A stretch of DNA of 64,000 bases from Rhizophagus irregularis (lineage: Eukaryota; Glomeromycota; Glomeromycetes; Glomerales; Glomeraceae): contig NC_089434.1 of NCBI RefSeq assembly GCF_026210795.1, positions 1,922,001-1,986,000 on the forward strand, in the 5' to 3' direction. The position numbers were made by a program, and so were the translations under genes. Numbering within the stretch: position 1 is the stretch's first letter; each line of letters begins with the position of its first letter. The notes beneath the pieces were generated by a model. That model ran no database searches. It was not told the DNA's origin and saw only the letters and a program-made list of their open reading frames with translations. Shown piece after piece: positions 46,811 through 58,591 of this stretch.

Positions 46811-48349
46811 TTAGATGGAGTAGCGTTTATAATTTTTATAATTTAATTAGTTTAATTAATTTAATTCGCATTTTTTTAAAAAAAAAATAGGGATATTCAA
46901 AAAAAAGGATTATTTAAAAAAAAAACTGATGGAATATAATGGAATATAATGAATAAAGAAGTTAATTTTTAACGTACATAAAAGATAATTAGATGGTGTG
47001 TAGTGTGAAAAAATTATGTTAGCAAGATAAAATAAGTTAAACAGAAAATATAAAAATAGTAAAATAATAACAAAAATTTTATTTTGTTTAACATAAAATA
47101 TTATTCGATTATACGTTATTTACTTTATTATTTTTAAAAAAGGTTATACATATTTTAAATGTTTTCTAGATATAGTATAATAATGAAGTTTTATAATTAT
47201 GTAAACATTAAGGTAACGTAACAAAATTTTTAAAAAATGAAAAAATGAAAAAATGAAATCACGTGAATGTATCAGATGATTAAGTTTATTAACCGGTGTA
47301 ACTGTTGATAAATTTAAAATATTTTTCAGGTTAGCTGCGAATTTATATATGCAAAATTATCGTCAATTGTTTTACCATAAACTTCAAAATTAGAGGTTGA
47401 AATCTGTCAATCAGATAATGTAAAGTATTACGATTAACCACCTAAAACTTTTGATCATAATTTTGGTGAGATTTATAGTATAATGCACGCCAATTGCTGC
47501 CAAATTCGAAATTTTTTAAATATAATATGTAATAAAATCAAATCGACACAATTTGCAATCAAAAAGTTTCTAAAACATCTTTTTTTTAGTATTAACCGAT
47601 TAATTAATTGGTTAAACACTTTGGTTAACCGGTTTTTAACTAGTTAAGGTTTTTTTGGACGATTCCAATTTCTATTCAAAATACACATATGATTCATAAT
47701 ATGTAAAAATTTAATTGAGTAAATAAAAACATAGTTACATAGTGAAATCCATCCATGCTTTAAATCTGTTCTGAACCCAAATAATAACAGATAATTTTCT
47801 GGATGCATCATCCATCACGGATAAATCCAGATTAATTCGTCAGCAGGTCCGTCATTAAACATTGGTATATAGTAAGAGAACAATACTCATATTTATAGGT
47901 TAAAAAAAAATCGCAAATGTGGAATCGCGTAATTATCAATGCTGCCCAGTACTACCGATGCGCCTGGACTTTCGGATAGTATAATTTAATCCAATACGGA
48001 TAATGGATAAATTTGTTTTCAATTACTAATATTATCAATTTGATGTCCATTTTTATTAAAAAAAAAACGTAAAATGAGAATATTATTGTGATTTTCAGTC
48101 CAAAATTATTAAAATTTATTGAAAAATTTATTGAAATTGAGGTATGAATGATGAGATCATCAAAACAAATGATCATTGATTTTTTTTTATTTTTCTTTTC
48201 ACAACTGCGCAACTGCGCAACAGTGATTGACTCATTTTATATAAATACTCATGAGTGATTTTTTACTGATGAATTAATTTTTTACTAATAAGCCTGCTGA
48301 TCTGGAAAAAAAAATCGGTATAATATCAAATAGAAATTTTTTTGTAGGT
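46811..48349. other. spacer with scattered repeat fragments
   Basis: No gene. It includes a second copy of the 33-bp CGGATAGT.AATTTAAT word (about 47975, first copy 19099). A GGTTAACCGG/AACCGGTT-type palindromic cluster lies near 47600-47650. Confidence 0.35.
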
Positions 48350-48449
48350 ATCAGATTTTTTATTTAATTTTTAGTTATTAAATATTGAAACTTTTTCGGA
48401 TCTAATATAAGGTATTAGTACTCTAAATACATTTGATCTACGACCTGAT

Positions 48450-48693
48450 TATACATTTAGCCGGAATTTTCCGAAAATATAGCTGAATCCGAAAGGTTCG
48501 AAAATCGAAATTATTTGGTAATTCCGACCAAATTTGTGGTACCGGCCAGAATTATAAATCTCGTGACATCGGATAAAAGTGGCCAGATAATTTCGGCTTG
48601 GATTTCGACTTTCGGCAGAGTTTCAGTTGAATGACTGGCCGAGATCGAAACTTGAAATTATGCCGAAATTACTGAGGTTCGGCAACATGTATA
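48450..48693. mobile_element. hAT-like MITE inserted in the kinase pseudogene, 8-bp target duplication GACCTGAT
   Basis: A 244-bp insert splitting the exon 4 remnant. GACCTGAT occurs at 48442-48449 and again at 48694-48701. The intact gene has the near-identical ACCTGATGC once, at the corresponding site near 37684, so the empty site is visible. The ends TATACATTTAGCCG and CGGCAACATGTATA are imperfect inverted repeats. The interior is rich in CCGAAATT and GGCCAGA words. No ORF. Confidence 0.75.
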
Positions 48694-48814
48694 GACCTGA
48701 TGCTACGGCAATTTTTTTTTTTTTTGATAAGCAAGAAGTCTGTCAATTTAATATTTTTGCTAATGTACAAAGATACTATAAGTAAAAATTATTAAGTATT
48801 AATCTAATTTGGTT

Positions 48815-49383
48815 ACAGTTCATTTCACCGAAACCCATTTCGCCGTAGCCATTTCGCCATAGTGATGTTTCATCGAAAGGACGTTTCGCCGAAAGTGTAT
48901 TTTATCGAATTCATTTCACCGAATCATTCATTTCACCGAATTTCATTTTGCCAAATGGACATTTCGTAGCGATTAACAATTTTTATAAAAAATATTCATC
49001 ACGCAATGAAAATAAAAATTAAATTAATTTTAGAGATTTTTTTTTCCAGGATATTATTTCTTCAAGTAACTAATATTAATTGTTAAGCAATAAATAAATA
49101 ACTTTATTTCCTGAAAACATTTATTCACGAAAAAAATAAGTAAAAAAAAGATCAACATACTGTATATTATAAACAACGAAGTAAAATTTAATAAAAATCA
49201 GCTAACTCAAAATTTATCTAGAAATGATTTCTTTATATATTTATTATAAAAACAAATAAAATAACCAAATGGAATAAAGCGAAATGTCCATTCGACGAAA
49301 TGTTCCATTCGATAAAATGGCTTCGGCGAAATGGAATTCAGAGAAATGGGGTTTCGGTGAAATGGACTTTGGCGAAAAGTTCA
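48815..49383. mobile_element. Element with CATTTCGCCGAA-repeat ends
   Basis: Both ends carry arrays of the word CATTTC(G/A)CCGAA in opposite orientation. At the left, TTCATTTCACCGAAACCCA is followed by about eight variants. At the right, the complement runs as GAAATGGGGTTTCGGTGAAATGG. The ~280-bp centre is AT-rich and non-coding. It lies where the intron between exons 4 and 3 of the ancestral kinase would be. Exact limits and target duplication could not be fixed. Confidence 0.55.
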
Positions 49384-50010
49384 AATACCATTTAATTTAA
49401 TTTATTTAAACAAAGTTAATTAATTCATTAAAAGTTAATATATTACCAAATCACGATGAATATAATACGTTCATATAAACATAATATAGCATCGTCAGCT
49501 ATAACGCTAAACTTCTCGTTCAGGTTCATTAAAAATGATCGTTTAAATAAGTTTTTAATTTTTAATGTGTCCTCCATTAGTATATTCCAAAACTAAAGCA
49601 TAACTAGTATTTTTTTCCTGAAATAAAAATTTGACATTTTTTTTTTTTAAAAAAAAAATATAATTATTTTAATAAATTACATATTATATCTTGTCGTTGT
49701 GATTCCATAGTATTTTATTATATTCGCATTAATATGAACATGCAATTATTAAGCAAACAAAGTAGAAGATTAAATTATAAATATAAATTACAAATTAATT
49801 TAATTAGGAGCACCTTAAAAAAAAATAAAAAAATTTAAATATCTGACAATTTAAGAATCAGATTTAAATTATTAGAATAAAATTATATCGGTATTTTTCC
49901 AATTAGCACGAACGACCTTATTTTCCAAAATGAACCATTTTCCTTTTTAAAATTATTATAAATATTCAGAATTCGATGTAATAATTGAAATGTTAACCTC
50001 CTTTTTTTTG

Positions 50011-51388
50011 TCAATATTTAAAAAACAATTGTTTTATTTACGTGTTACAATTAAATCATTTATTTGCTTTATTCATAGTACATACATTGATGGCATCACT
50101 TTCGCCGATCAGGATCATTATAAAGAATTCCATGCGACAATAATTTGTGTCACACTTCCTTTTACAGATGTGGCTTTTACAATCATATGTTTTGGTTCAC
50201 ATAATAGTGGTCTGATATTATTTTATTATAAAATTCAGTATCACAATTCGCAAATGTTTCTGTGTTAGTAATACTATAGTATATGAAATTTTAGTTTCTA
50301 GTAAACAAATTTTTTTTTCGATGTCAAATAATACTTTGGATCATCCTTTCCAAATAACAAATATGATTAGACATTTTTTGCGTTATATCCGAATATGTCG
50401 GTAATTGATACAAACATATGATTCATAATTAATAAATCGGCCGATGTTGATGCACAAGGGTTACCTACAAATTTAGATTAGATTTGTGATCAAAAATCCA
50501 ATCTAATCCAAATCAAATTCGGAATATGTTGAAATATATTATTATTATAATTATTTTTCAGCGCCTCTAAGAAAATCAATTGGTTCTTTATTATGCAAAA
50601 TTATATAATATGCAAATGTACAAAATATACAATAACAAAAAGATATTCTTGACTTGATAAACGCACAAACGCTAAAGAATTTTAGTACCTTTACGTATAA
50701 TGATCTATAAAGGAGTTATCTTTGGTTTTTTTTAATTAGTAACACGCATTTCTTTATTAACAGTTAACGTAACGCATAATACAAAATTACACTTAAAAAA
50801 GAAAAAAAAACAAAGAAAATGCATAGATTGTATTAATTCTCTAACTTTCGTTAAAGTGTCGTGCATTTTTCTTTTTAGTGTAACGTTACCATTTTTTGTC
50901 ACTTGATCGAGCCATACATTTTTGAATAAATTTTTATTTGTTTTATTTGTTTGTAAAATTTCTTACGCCGGGTAATTCCGTAACCTGGGGAAACATCGCA
51001 GTTAATGCATAATTATAATTTTCAAAAATATTAAAATATCACATTTTATTATAAAATTCAATCGTATCACTTTACAAAAGAAAATCACAAATTAAAAAAA
51101 GTTAGATTTTGCCGAATTTACATGTTTAAAAGTTCAGTTTTGTCGAAAAGGGGAGGAAAATTACGAAAATTACGTTTTAAATATTCAGATTTTGCCGAAA
51201 AAAAAAAAAAATATTAAAATAAAATAATATTATTATAACTAATTCGATAGTTATCAATGTTTGTCTATAAATGAAATAAAAAAGAGGAGAATTTATAAAA
51301 AAAAAATTGTTCATATAAGAAAATATTTTTATAATAAAATAATATTATATCATAGCATAGTTTTGTTTTCTTATCAAGTCCAAATTTT
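50011..51388. other. duplicated upstream flank, no gene
   Basis: Paralogous to 38580-39490 and then to 41450-41950. The ~1.9 kb between those in the first block (LINE tail, MITE 40451-40703, other sequence) is missing here. Open frames at 49990-50268 and 51261-51527 are not conserved with the first block. Confidence 0.4.
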
Positions 51389-51718
51389 TCAACCTCCAAT
51401 TCTACTATTAATCCTTGAATTTATTTGTTTACATAGTTCTTTATATATAATTTTATTGTTTGCAGTTGTAGAATTCCATAACTCTCTTACAACCTTATCT
51501 ACAACGCACTTTTTGTATATCCTTTGAGCTTGCTTCTTGATAAAAAAATTTAATAGCGTGAGAGACATTATGTGAACTTTTCTGCGAGACGGCTTTGGTT
51601 TAAATGACTTAACAGTATCTTCAAAATCTTTAGGATTGTTTATAGGAGGCGGAAAAAGTTGCATTCCATTGGCAACTTCATGGTGTAACATTTGAACTTC
51701 TTGATTTAAAGACGACAT
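51389..51718 (-). CDS. MATA-HMG-type HMG-box protein, copy 2
   Basis: An intronless 109-aa ORF, ATG at 51718, preceded by a T-run on the plus strand. FPPPIN is at residues 22-27 and the basic patch KPKPSRRKVH at 40-49. The box LLNFFIKKQAQ...VVDKVVRELWNS has Trp81, followed by IIYKELCKQI and an Arg/Ser-rich end. Compared with copy 1, substitutions are concentrated before the box and many within it are conservative (Ile/Val, Lys/Arg), as expected if the box is under constraint. Expected nuclear DNA-binding role. No target or partner can be read from the window. Confidence 0.7.
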   Translation of the reverse strand: MSSLNQEVQMLHHEVANGMQLFPPPINNPKDFEDTVKSFKPKPSRRKVHIMSLTLLNFFIKKQAQRIYKKCVVDKVVRELWNSTTANNKIIYKELCKQINSRINSRIGG

Positions 51719-54700
51719 TATTAATTTTTTTTTTTTTTTTTTTTTATAAAAAAGAGAGAATTATTTTTGTATTTTTTTTGTATTTTTATTTTTATGAACA
51801 ATATGAATCATAAGGTTAAAGAGAAAGTGAAGTTCAAGAAAATTTCTACCCATTTTATAAAGATTTTTTGCAAAGTAAATTCGTTATGATATAATATACA
51901 CAAAATAAAACACGGTGATAATAAGGCATGATGAATGTCACAAGCGTCAAGTGACTCACTTCAAAAAGTTAAACTCGGGGTTAAGTCTTGTGATTTAAAT
52001 TAATCTTAACGAATTACGCAATAGAGTGGCGTTTATGTTCCGAACTTTACCGATTACATGTAGGTTGATTTTTTCTCTCATAATATTGATTATTTCGCTT
52101 CTCGGTTGAAAGTTGTGTAACAAAAGTTGTTTTACCTAAAAATTAACGTATTTAAGATTTAGATTTCTTATGCAACATAAAAACGTAGAATATTTTGACA
52201 CCTTGGCATGTTTAGCCACCTGGTATAAATATTTATATCGTGTGATGTCACATAACCAAAAAATTTGTGATTATAAATCTTTATTTATTATTTCGATCAG
52301 ATTTAGAAATTATTTTTTATTTTTTTTTTTATGAAATTTAACATGATAGGCTCATTTACAATGAGCGAACGAATTTATTTATTATTACTTTATATGGAAC
52401 ACTGATGTCCTCCTGATGTAAATACTCTGATTATAGCCCCTAGTGTCTAGAATGTGGCTAATTATTGATTTGTTTCATAATCTCTTATTTTTACGAACAT
52501 CATCGAGATAATCCTATTTTTTTTTTTTACGAACATAATTGGAACAAAGAACCAATTCGATAAACTCGCTTATATTTATGCATTAGTTTATTCATTATAA
52601 TAGTAATTGTTTTGGATTAATAATCATTATTCCTATTGTTCCGGCTTATTCCGGTTGATCCAAATACCAACTAATTTTGATTTCTGTGTGACAATTGTGT
52701 CATGTTCGAAAATTTTTTTTTTTTAAAAAAAAAGAAATTTTAGTATTTCATTTACAAATATATTCAAATAATAATTAATTTTCTAACGAATCTCGTTCCT
52801 TTAAATGATTTTCTTTGTCCACTTTACTCCCAACTTTATGTAAGTCGGTTTATACGCTAGCAAAAAAACTTTATCCTGTAATATTAATAGTTACTATTAA
52901 TAGGACATCAAACTTTTACAACCCTATAAGACAGACTATCGTCTTTTTTAATGATAATGAGTTTAGTACATTATTAAAACACTTAATATTTTTTTATCTT
53001 TAATTTTATTTCCTTTTTTAATTTACCGTTCAAACATTTTATAATATAATACTTTCATTAAACAGTAATATAAATAAAATTTATTAATATTATCTTAGGA
53101 TGACTAAAAAAAAAAGATTTGATTTTTAAAACAATTTCAAATTTTAAAAATGTTTCAATATATACATTTTATCAAATCGATATAAATACAGTAATCTGAT
53201 ATCTTTGATAAGTTTGGATTAATATAATTATATCTAAGGATTTATATCAATTTTTTTATTTTATTTTTATTTTTATCGATAGTAGAACCTATGTCCAGTA
53301 CAAACCATAAATACATAGTAAATAAGTACTTAAAGCAGAATATAAAAACTGAGATAAGCCTGCATAAGCGATTAAGAGACCGTCTCGTCCACTGATGAAA
53401 ATGTCCTATGTTTATAATTAAATTTATTAAATTTGAACATTATAAATATATATACTGTATTATTGGTTGGAAAGTAGCTATATAGGTCACGAGACAGAAT
53501 GATTGGCTGAAAATGAGCCACGTAAACTATAAAGTTTGTTATCGTACTGACGCTTTTTGATCACGCTGTATTTTCATTAATTATAACATTAGAAATATCT
53601 AATAAGCTTTACATAAATTTTCTATAAATTTTCAGTTTCATTCTATTCTAATCCACTTTATAAATTTTATATAAACTTTCCCTTATTATTATGCTTAATA
53701 AAAAATATCGGTCTAAATAAATCTGCATGATTTCATTTTACAATGATAAAATCATGTATTATGATATCATGTACACATATCTAATATGGTTATTTCAACA
53801 AACTACACATTTACACATTATTCCATTTTAAAAAAGTTTAAATCGAATTTTTAAAAAAATATTATTTTTTAATTCAACATACCAAAAATTATAATCGTCC
53901 ACGTGCTACAAAAAGTACAAGAATCAACGAAAATCATATCATCATTTTAAAATGTCGAAGAACAGATATTGTTTGTTTATTATTTTGACTCAAAGTGTCT
54001 TAAGTGAAAATGAAATTTCTATTTTATTTATTTTATTTCACATAAAATTGTAAGCTATTTTTTTAACTCTTTTAATTGTAACGTAAAATACTCAATTTTA
54101 CATTATTAATATTAATTCAAAATTTAATGTCCGCCTATAATATTATTCGATTAATTATTAAATATTATGAGTTTTACCGTACAATATTATCAGTCAGTCA
54201 AATTCAAACTCTTTCAGAAATTTAAATGGCAATATTATCAAATTTCTTTTTTTCTAAAAATTAATCAAGAGAATTCGGGGATTTCATTTGTTTATTTACT
54301 GTATCACCATTTAATGTGTATTAACTGTAAAATAACATTATTGAAAAGTAATGCAACATTTACTTAGGTTAAAAATAATGCAAAAACATTTCCGATTGAC
54401 TATCCATTCCATAAGTGTCATTATCATACTTAAGTAATATTTATAAAATTATGCCATTGTTGTCTTATAAAATACAACTTCATGCTCGTTTTCTCTTTTT
54501 TTTTATAATATGATTGGATTTTTTTAATAAAAAAAAACTTATCAAGACTTATCATACTGTAACTATTTTATATCTTTGATCTGCATGACTTACGTCATAT
54601 TTCTTAAATTTTATGTTGTATTACTTTCACAAATTTTGAAATTTTGTGTAATTTGCGTTCATATTTATAGTTACACGGTTAGTTTTTTTTTTAAAAAAAA

Positions 54701-54746
54701 AAATATATTTTTTTCGAAATAAATATTTTTTGTACAAAATTTTATT
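51719..54746. other. spacer; duplicated to about 52990, then unique
   Basis: 51719-52990 is paralogous to 42302-43745. The remainder is AT-rich with no supported gene. The last few hundred bases are the probable promoter and 5' UTR of kinase C. The frame at 54167-54367 is low-complexity. Confidence 0.4.
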
Positions 54747-56998
54747 ATGTCTACTATTCGAGAAGAATTGGTTTATGCAGCAATTCATAAATCAGACTCG
54801 TTAATTGATTATAACATTCATGATGATTTTCACAAGCAATTTGAATTTAAAAAACAAACAATTCTTGCTAATAATTCTCTTACAGATGATGAAAAAACTG
54901 AAGCAATAAAAATATTAAATATTGATTATGATCGAAATAAAGTTAGAAGGAATGAAGGAACAAGAAGAATTTGTGAAAATTGTAATCAAGAATGTTTAGC
55001 TACATTATATTGTGAATTTTGTGTTCGAAATTATTTAAAATTAAAATTTTCAAATTGGACATCTGGGAATGATAATATAGATAATTTAATACAAAAATGT
55101 CAAATGGAAACTTATGTACCATATAAAATAATTGAATGGATTCCATATGATAATTTAGAAGACATTAAATATCTAACAAAAGGTGGATTTTCTGAAATTT
55201 ATACAGCAATTTGGATTGATGGAAGATGTGATGAATGGGATTCTAAAGAACAAAGATTAATAAGATTTGGATCTATCAATGTAGTTCTTAAAAGCTTAGA
55301 AAATGTTGAAAGTGCAAATCAAAGTTGGTTTGAAGAGGTTTGTAGTTAAAATTATTTTAATGTAATTAAAATTAATAGATTTTTATGTATTTGTAAATTA
55401 TTATAGGCTAAATCACATTTAACTATAAGTAATATATATGAAGATGTTGTTGGGTGTTTTGGTTTAACACAAAATCCATCAAATAAAATTATATGCTTGT
55501 AATAAGAAAAAAGGATGTTGATTTGAGAAATTATTTACAACAAAATCATAATCTACTCACATGGAAAGAAAGAATTAGCATTATATATGAAATAACTAGT
55601 GCACTTTATTTTATTCATAAAGAAAATGCAATTCATAGAGATTTGCATTCTGGAAATATATTATACTCAAAATTTAATGATTCTTGGTATATTAGTGATC
55701 TTGGATTTTGTGGACCTGCTGATAAATCATCAAAAAGCATATATGGAAATCTTCCTTACATAGCACCTGAAGTCATTATTGGAAAGGATTATACTTTTAA
55801 ATCTGATATTTATACTATAGCAATTCTTATGTGGGAAATTTCTTCTGGACAACTACCATTTATTAATTATAAATATGATGATTATGATCTTGCAATGGAT
55901 ATAATTAATGGTATGAGGCCGGAAATTGTTTTAGAAATTCCTTTAGAATATAAAAAATTAATGGAACAATGTTGGGATGCTGATCCATCAAGAAGACTTG
56001 ATATTATTACACTTGATGAAAAAATAGGTGAAATTCATTTATTGTATCAAAGTAAACCAGATGAGTTAACTCTTCAATCAAATGTAAATAGTAATGACTT
56101 AGAGATGAATAAGACAAATATGAATTATACAAGTAGCAGATTATTTACAACTAAAGTTTATCAATTTGAAAATTTTCCTGAACCAAGAAATGCAACAAAA
56201 GGTATTTATTAGTTTGATTTATTGAATTTTAATTTAAAATATATGCTTCATATAATGCAACTAATGTGTCTTTTTTTTAAAATATCAACATCAATAGAAG
56301 AACAAAAAGGTTTGAATTAATAATTTTCTATTTAAAAAATTATTTTTAATTATAAATTTTTTTTTTTAATGTTTCAATTTTTTTATAGCATTTTATAGTA
56401 AATCATATAACTTCACTATTCCCTACAATGGTAAATATTTATCAGTTTGTATAAATTGCAACAAGATATTAATTAAATTTTGTTTTTAGTTGATGATTTT
56501 GATAGTCAGATTTCCAAAGGTAATTTTATTTTATATAAAATTTTTTTATTTATTGAACTCAATTAAATGAATAAGTATTTATTTATTTATAGATAATAGT
56601 AAAAGTGAATTATCCAAAGAATTTATTAAGTTAAAAATAAATGGTAAGTATAATTAATTTTATTCCTCACTAACTGCAAGAGTCTAATTAAATAAGTGCA
56701 TATATATAAAGATATTCAAACCGATTATAATGAAGAAAAAATAATGCCACAGCGTATTGTTATTGATGGTATAATTTAAATTTGTTATTTAGGCCTTTAA
56801 AATATAATAAAGATTAATATTAAAAAATTTATTTTTTTTGTGTAGATGGAGATGAGATGTATAATGATCCAAATCTTCATTCAGAAGAACAAGATGAATT
56901 GGAAATACCTGATGGTAAGAATTGATTTCTCTAAAATTTAGTAGAATACTTTATTTTAATTCACTAAAATATTTTATAAATGAATTTTAGATCTTTAG
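54747..56998 (+). pseudogene. Protein kinase C: paralogue with one frameshift in exon 2
   Basis: Exons: 54747-55337, 55407-56201, 56298-56309 (12-nt microexon), 56389-56430, 56490-56519, 56593-56643, 56712-56768, 56846-56914, 56991-56998. The structure and all motifs match A, B and D: CxxC-x9-CxxC near residue 76, KGGFSEIYTA, lysine in VLKSL, HRDLHSGN, DLG, APE, SEEQDELEIPD tail. Exon 2 is 795 nt where the paralogues have lengths of 3n+1. One base is missing at 55485-55492, between the NPSN and MLV motifs, where the paralogues encode GNY. The frame then stops at 55500-55502. The rest is open, so this is a recent pseudogene, an assembly or sequencing error, or a bypassed variant. It lies tail-to-tail with its closest relative D. 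Confidence 0.8.
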
Positions 56999-57075
56999 AT
57001 TGTTTAAATATGAGTGATTTTTTTTTACAACTGAAATTTACTATTCTGTCAAAATTTTTTTTATTAACAATTATT

Positions 57076-57210
57076 TAACACTAAGACTAGAGTAGCAAAA
57101 TCTATTGCAGGTTTCTTAGTTTGTAATTGGATAATTCATCGTTATATTTTTTATCCAACATTAAGATTAGAGTAGCAAAATATTTTGCAAATTTCTTAGA
57201 GTTTGTAATT
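57076..57210 (+). repeat. Tandemly duplicated conserved 3' flank of kinase C
   Basis: Two ~54-bp units (57076-57128 and 57157-57210): AACACTAAGACTAGAGTAGC and AACATTAAGATTAGAGTAGC, each continuing through TTTCTTAG to TTTGTAATTG. The same segment occurs once downstream of A and of B. Here it has been tandemly duplicated with a period of about 81 bp. Confidence 0.5.
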
Positions 57211-58149
57211 GTTATAACTTATTAAATAAATATTTATAATGGAAAAATAACATTTTTTTTAATGATTAAACTAATAGTACCAGCTGAAATTATCATAATG
57301 TAGGCTGAAATTATTATGCAAAATCAATTTGGTCTTAACATTAAATTATTCGCTTAAAATTTTCACTTTTCTCAAAAAAGTTTGATATAAAAAAAAGTTA
57401 ATTCTTAATAAACCATTCCAAATTTTACTAATTTTTTTTTTTTGTATAAAATAAATGAATGTTAATTGTAAATTCTATTACAGATTTTGATGGACTAGTA
57501 ATTTTTGTTTAACAGTTATATAATTACAAATTTTTGTTACTGAATAACTTAATCATAATTGTATAACACTAGAATTTTAATATTAATTAATAAAAACTAA
57601 CCCACTTACGTTTAAGTAGAATAATTTCAGCTTGTTAATTTAAAAATTTATACACTTGTTTTTTATATTTAAAGACGCTTTATCAAGTATTTTGAGTAAA
57701 AAGTTCATTTGAAACACATAAAAATTGCAATAACATAGCAGAAATTATTCTATTGAATAAAGAGTAATTATTATGTATAGAAAAATTTAATTTGTGTTTT
57801 TTATGTATAATGTAATAACTATAATTATTCATCACGATATGACAAAAGAATTAATTTAAACAAGACTTGCATAAAAAAAAATAATAAAATATATTTAGCA
57901 AATTTGCAAATATTAATAGTACATTAATACATAACGCTACTACTAAGTAATTTTATGAATTACTGTACGGTACCATTATTAATATGTTTTAAAAATAAAA
58001 AATAGCGACTAGAGATAAGTAATTATCAGTCAAATTGTTTAACCATTATTCTGATACAGCCTGATTCTCGATATGACGAACCATCATAAAACTTTTTTTT
58101 TAATCATATTATTTCATATAAAACTTGATATAATACTATATACTGAACT
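57211..58149. other. spacer between kinase C and LINE fragment
   Basis: AT-rich, no gene. ATTTTAATATTAATTAATA-type runs only. Confidence 0.35.
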
Positions 58150-58591
58150 TTTAAAATTTTATTTTATTTTTATTTTATTTTAAAAAATTTATACAATGAC
58201 GGGAGCCTAACGAGAACATGAGCTAAACAACTAAAGAGATAAAAAAAACCCCAATCTAAATGAAAGAACCAACCTCCACGAAAGCAAGAGATCGTCCTGC
58301 CTGATATTTTGTACAAAACAACAACACTAGGCATGACCAGCACTGTTGAAGAATGGAACAAGAAAAAAAGAAGAAAAAAAAGAAAAAAATACAAAAAAAG
58401 AATTATTATCATCTAAAAAATCTATATAATTATTATATCGCAAAAAGGTGGTCCATTCTCGCGCTCCTGAATGTAAATAATTAGAAGTAATAAGGACAAA
58501 CCACAAAGGAGACGGAAACCTGGTAGAGTGAAGCGTGACCGAGGATCTGGAGGTGAACGGATGTTCACGAGGTGTAATCGGCGGATCGGGG
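58150..58591 (-). other. LINE 3' untranslated region and A-rich tail
   Basis: Downstream of the LINE-like ORF on the minus strand, with a long T-rich stretch near 58370-58400 (plus-strand A-rich). It ends in an (AAAAT)n-type tail at about 58155-58185, as expected at the 3' end of a non-LTR retrotransposon. Overlapping open frames here are not genes. Confidence 0.45.

Larger units (their letters stand above)
48350..50010 (-). pseudogene. Decayed copy of the TKL kinase (exons 4 to 1) of the 38.5-kb gene
   Basis: Colinear with 38510-37600. The exon 4 piece (TTCGGATCTA...GATCTACGACCTGAT, then TTGATAAGCAAGAAGTCTG...) lies at 48390-48449 and 48702-48780. The exon 3 piece (TACCAAATCACGATGAAT... to ATTCCAAAACTAAAGCATAA) is at 49443-49606. 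Exon 2 remains (GATTCCATAGTATTTTATTA) are at about 49700-49745. Exon 1 (GTATTTTTCCAATTAGCACGA and following) is at 49840-50000. Stops and frameshifts interrupt every exon, and two transposable elements are inserted. The Sel1 repeats are not included in this copy. It belongs to the duplicated block that also carries the second HMG gene. Confidence 0.75.

Noticed and set aside
49990-50268. 92-codon plus-strand open frame
   Set aside because: Lies in the duplicated kinase upstream flank; the other copy does not preserve it.
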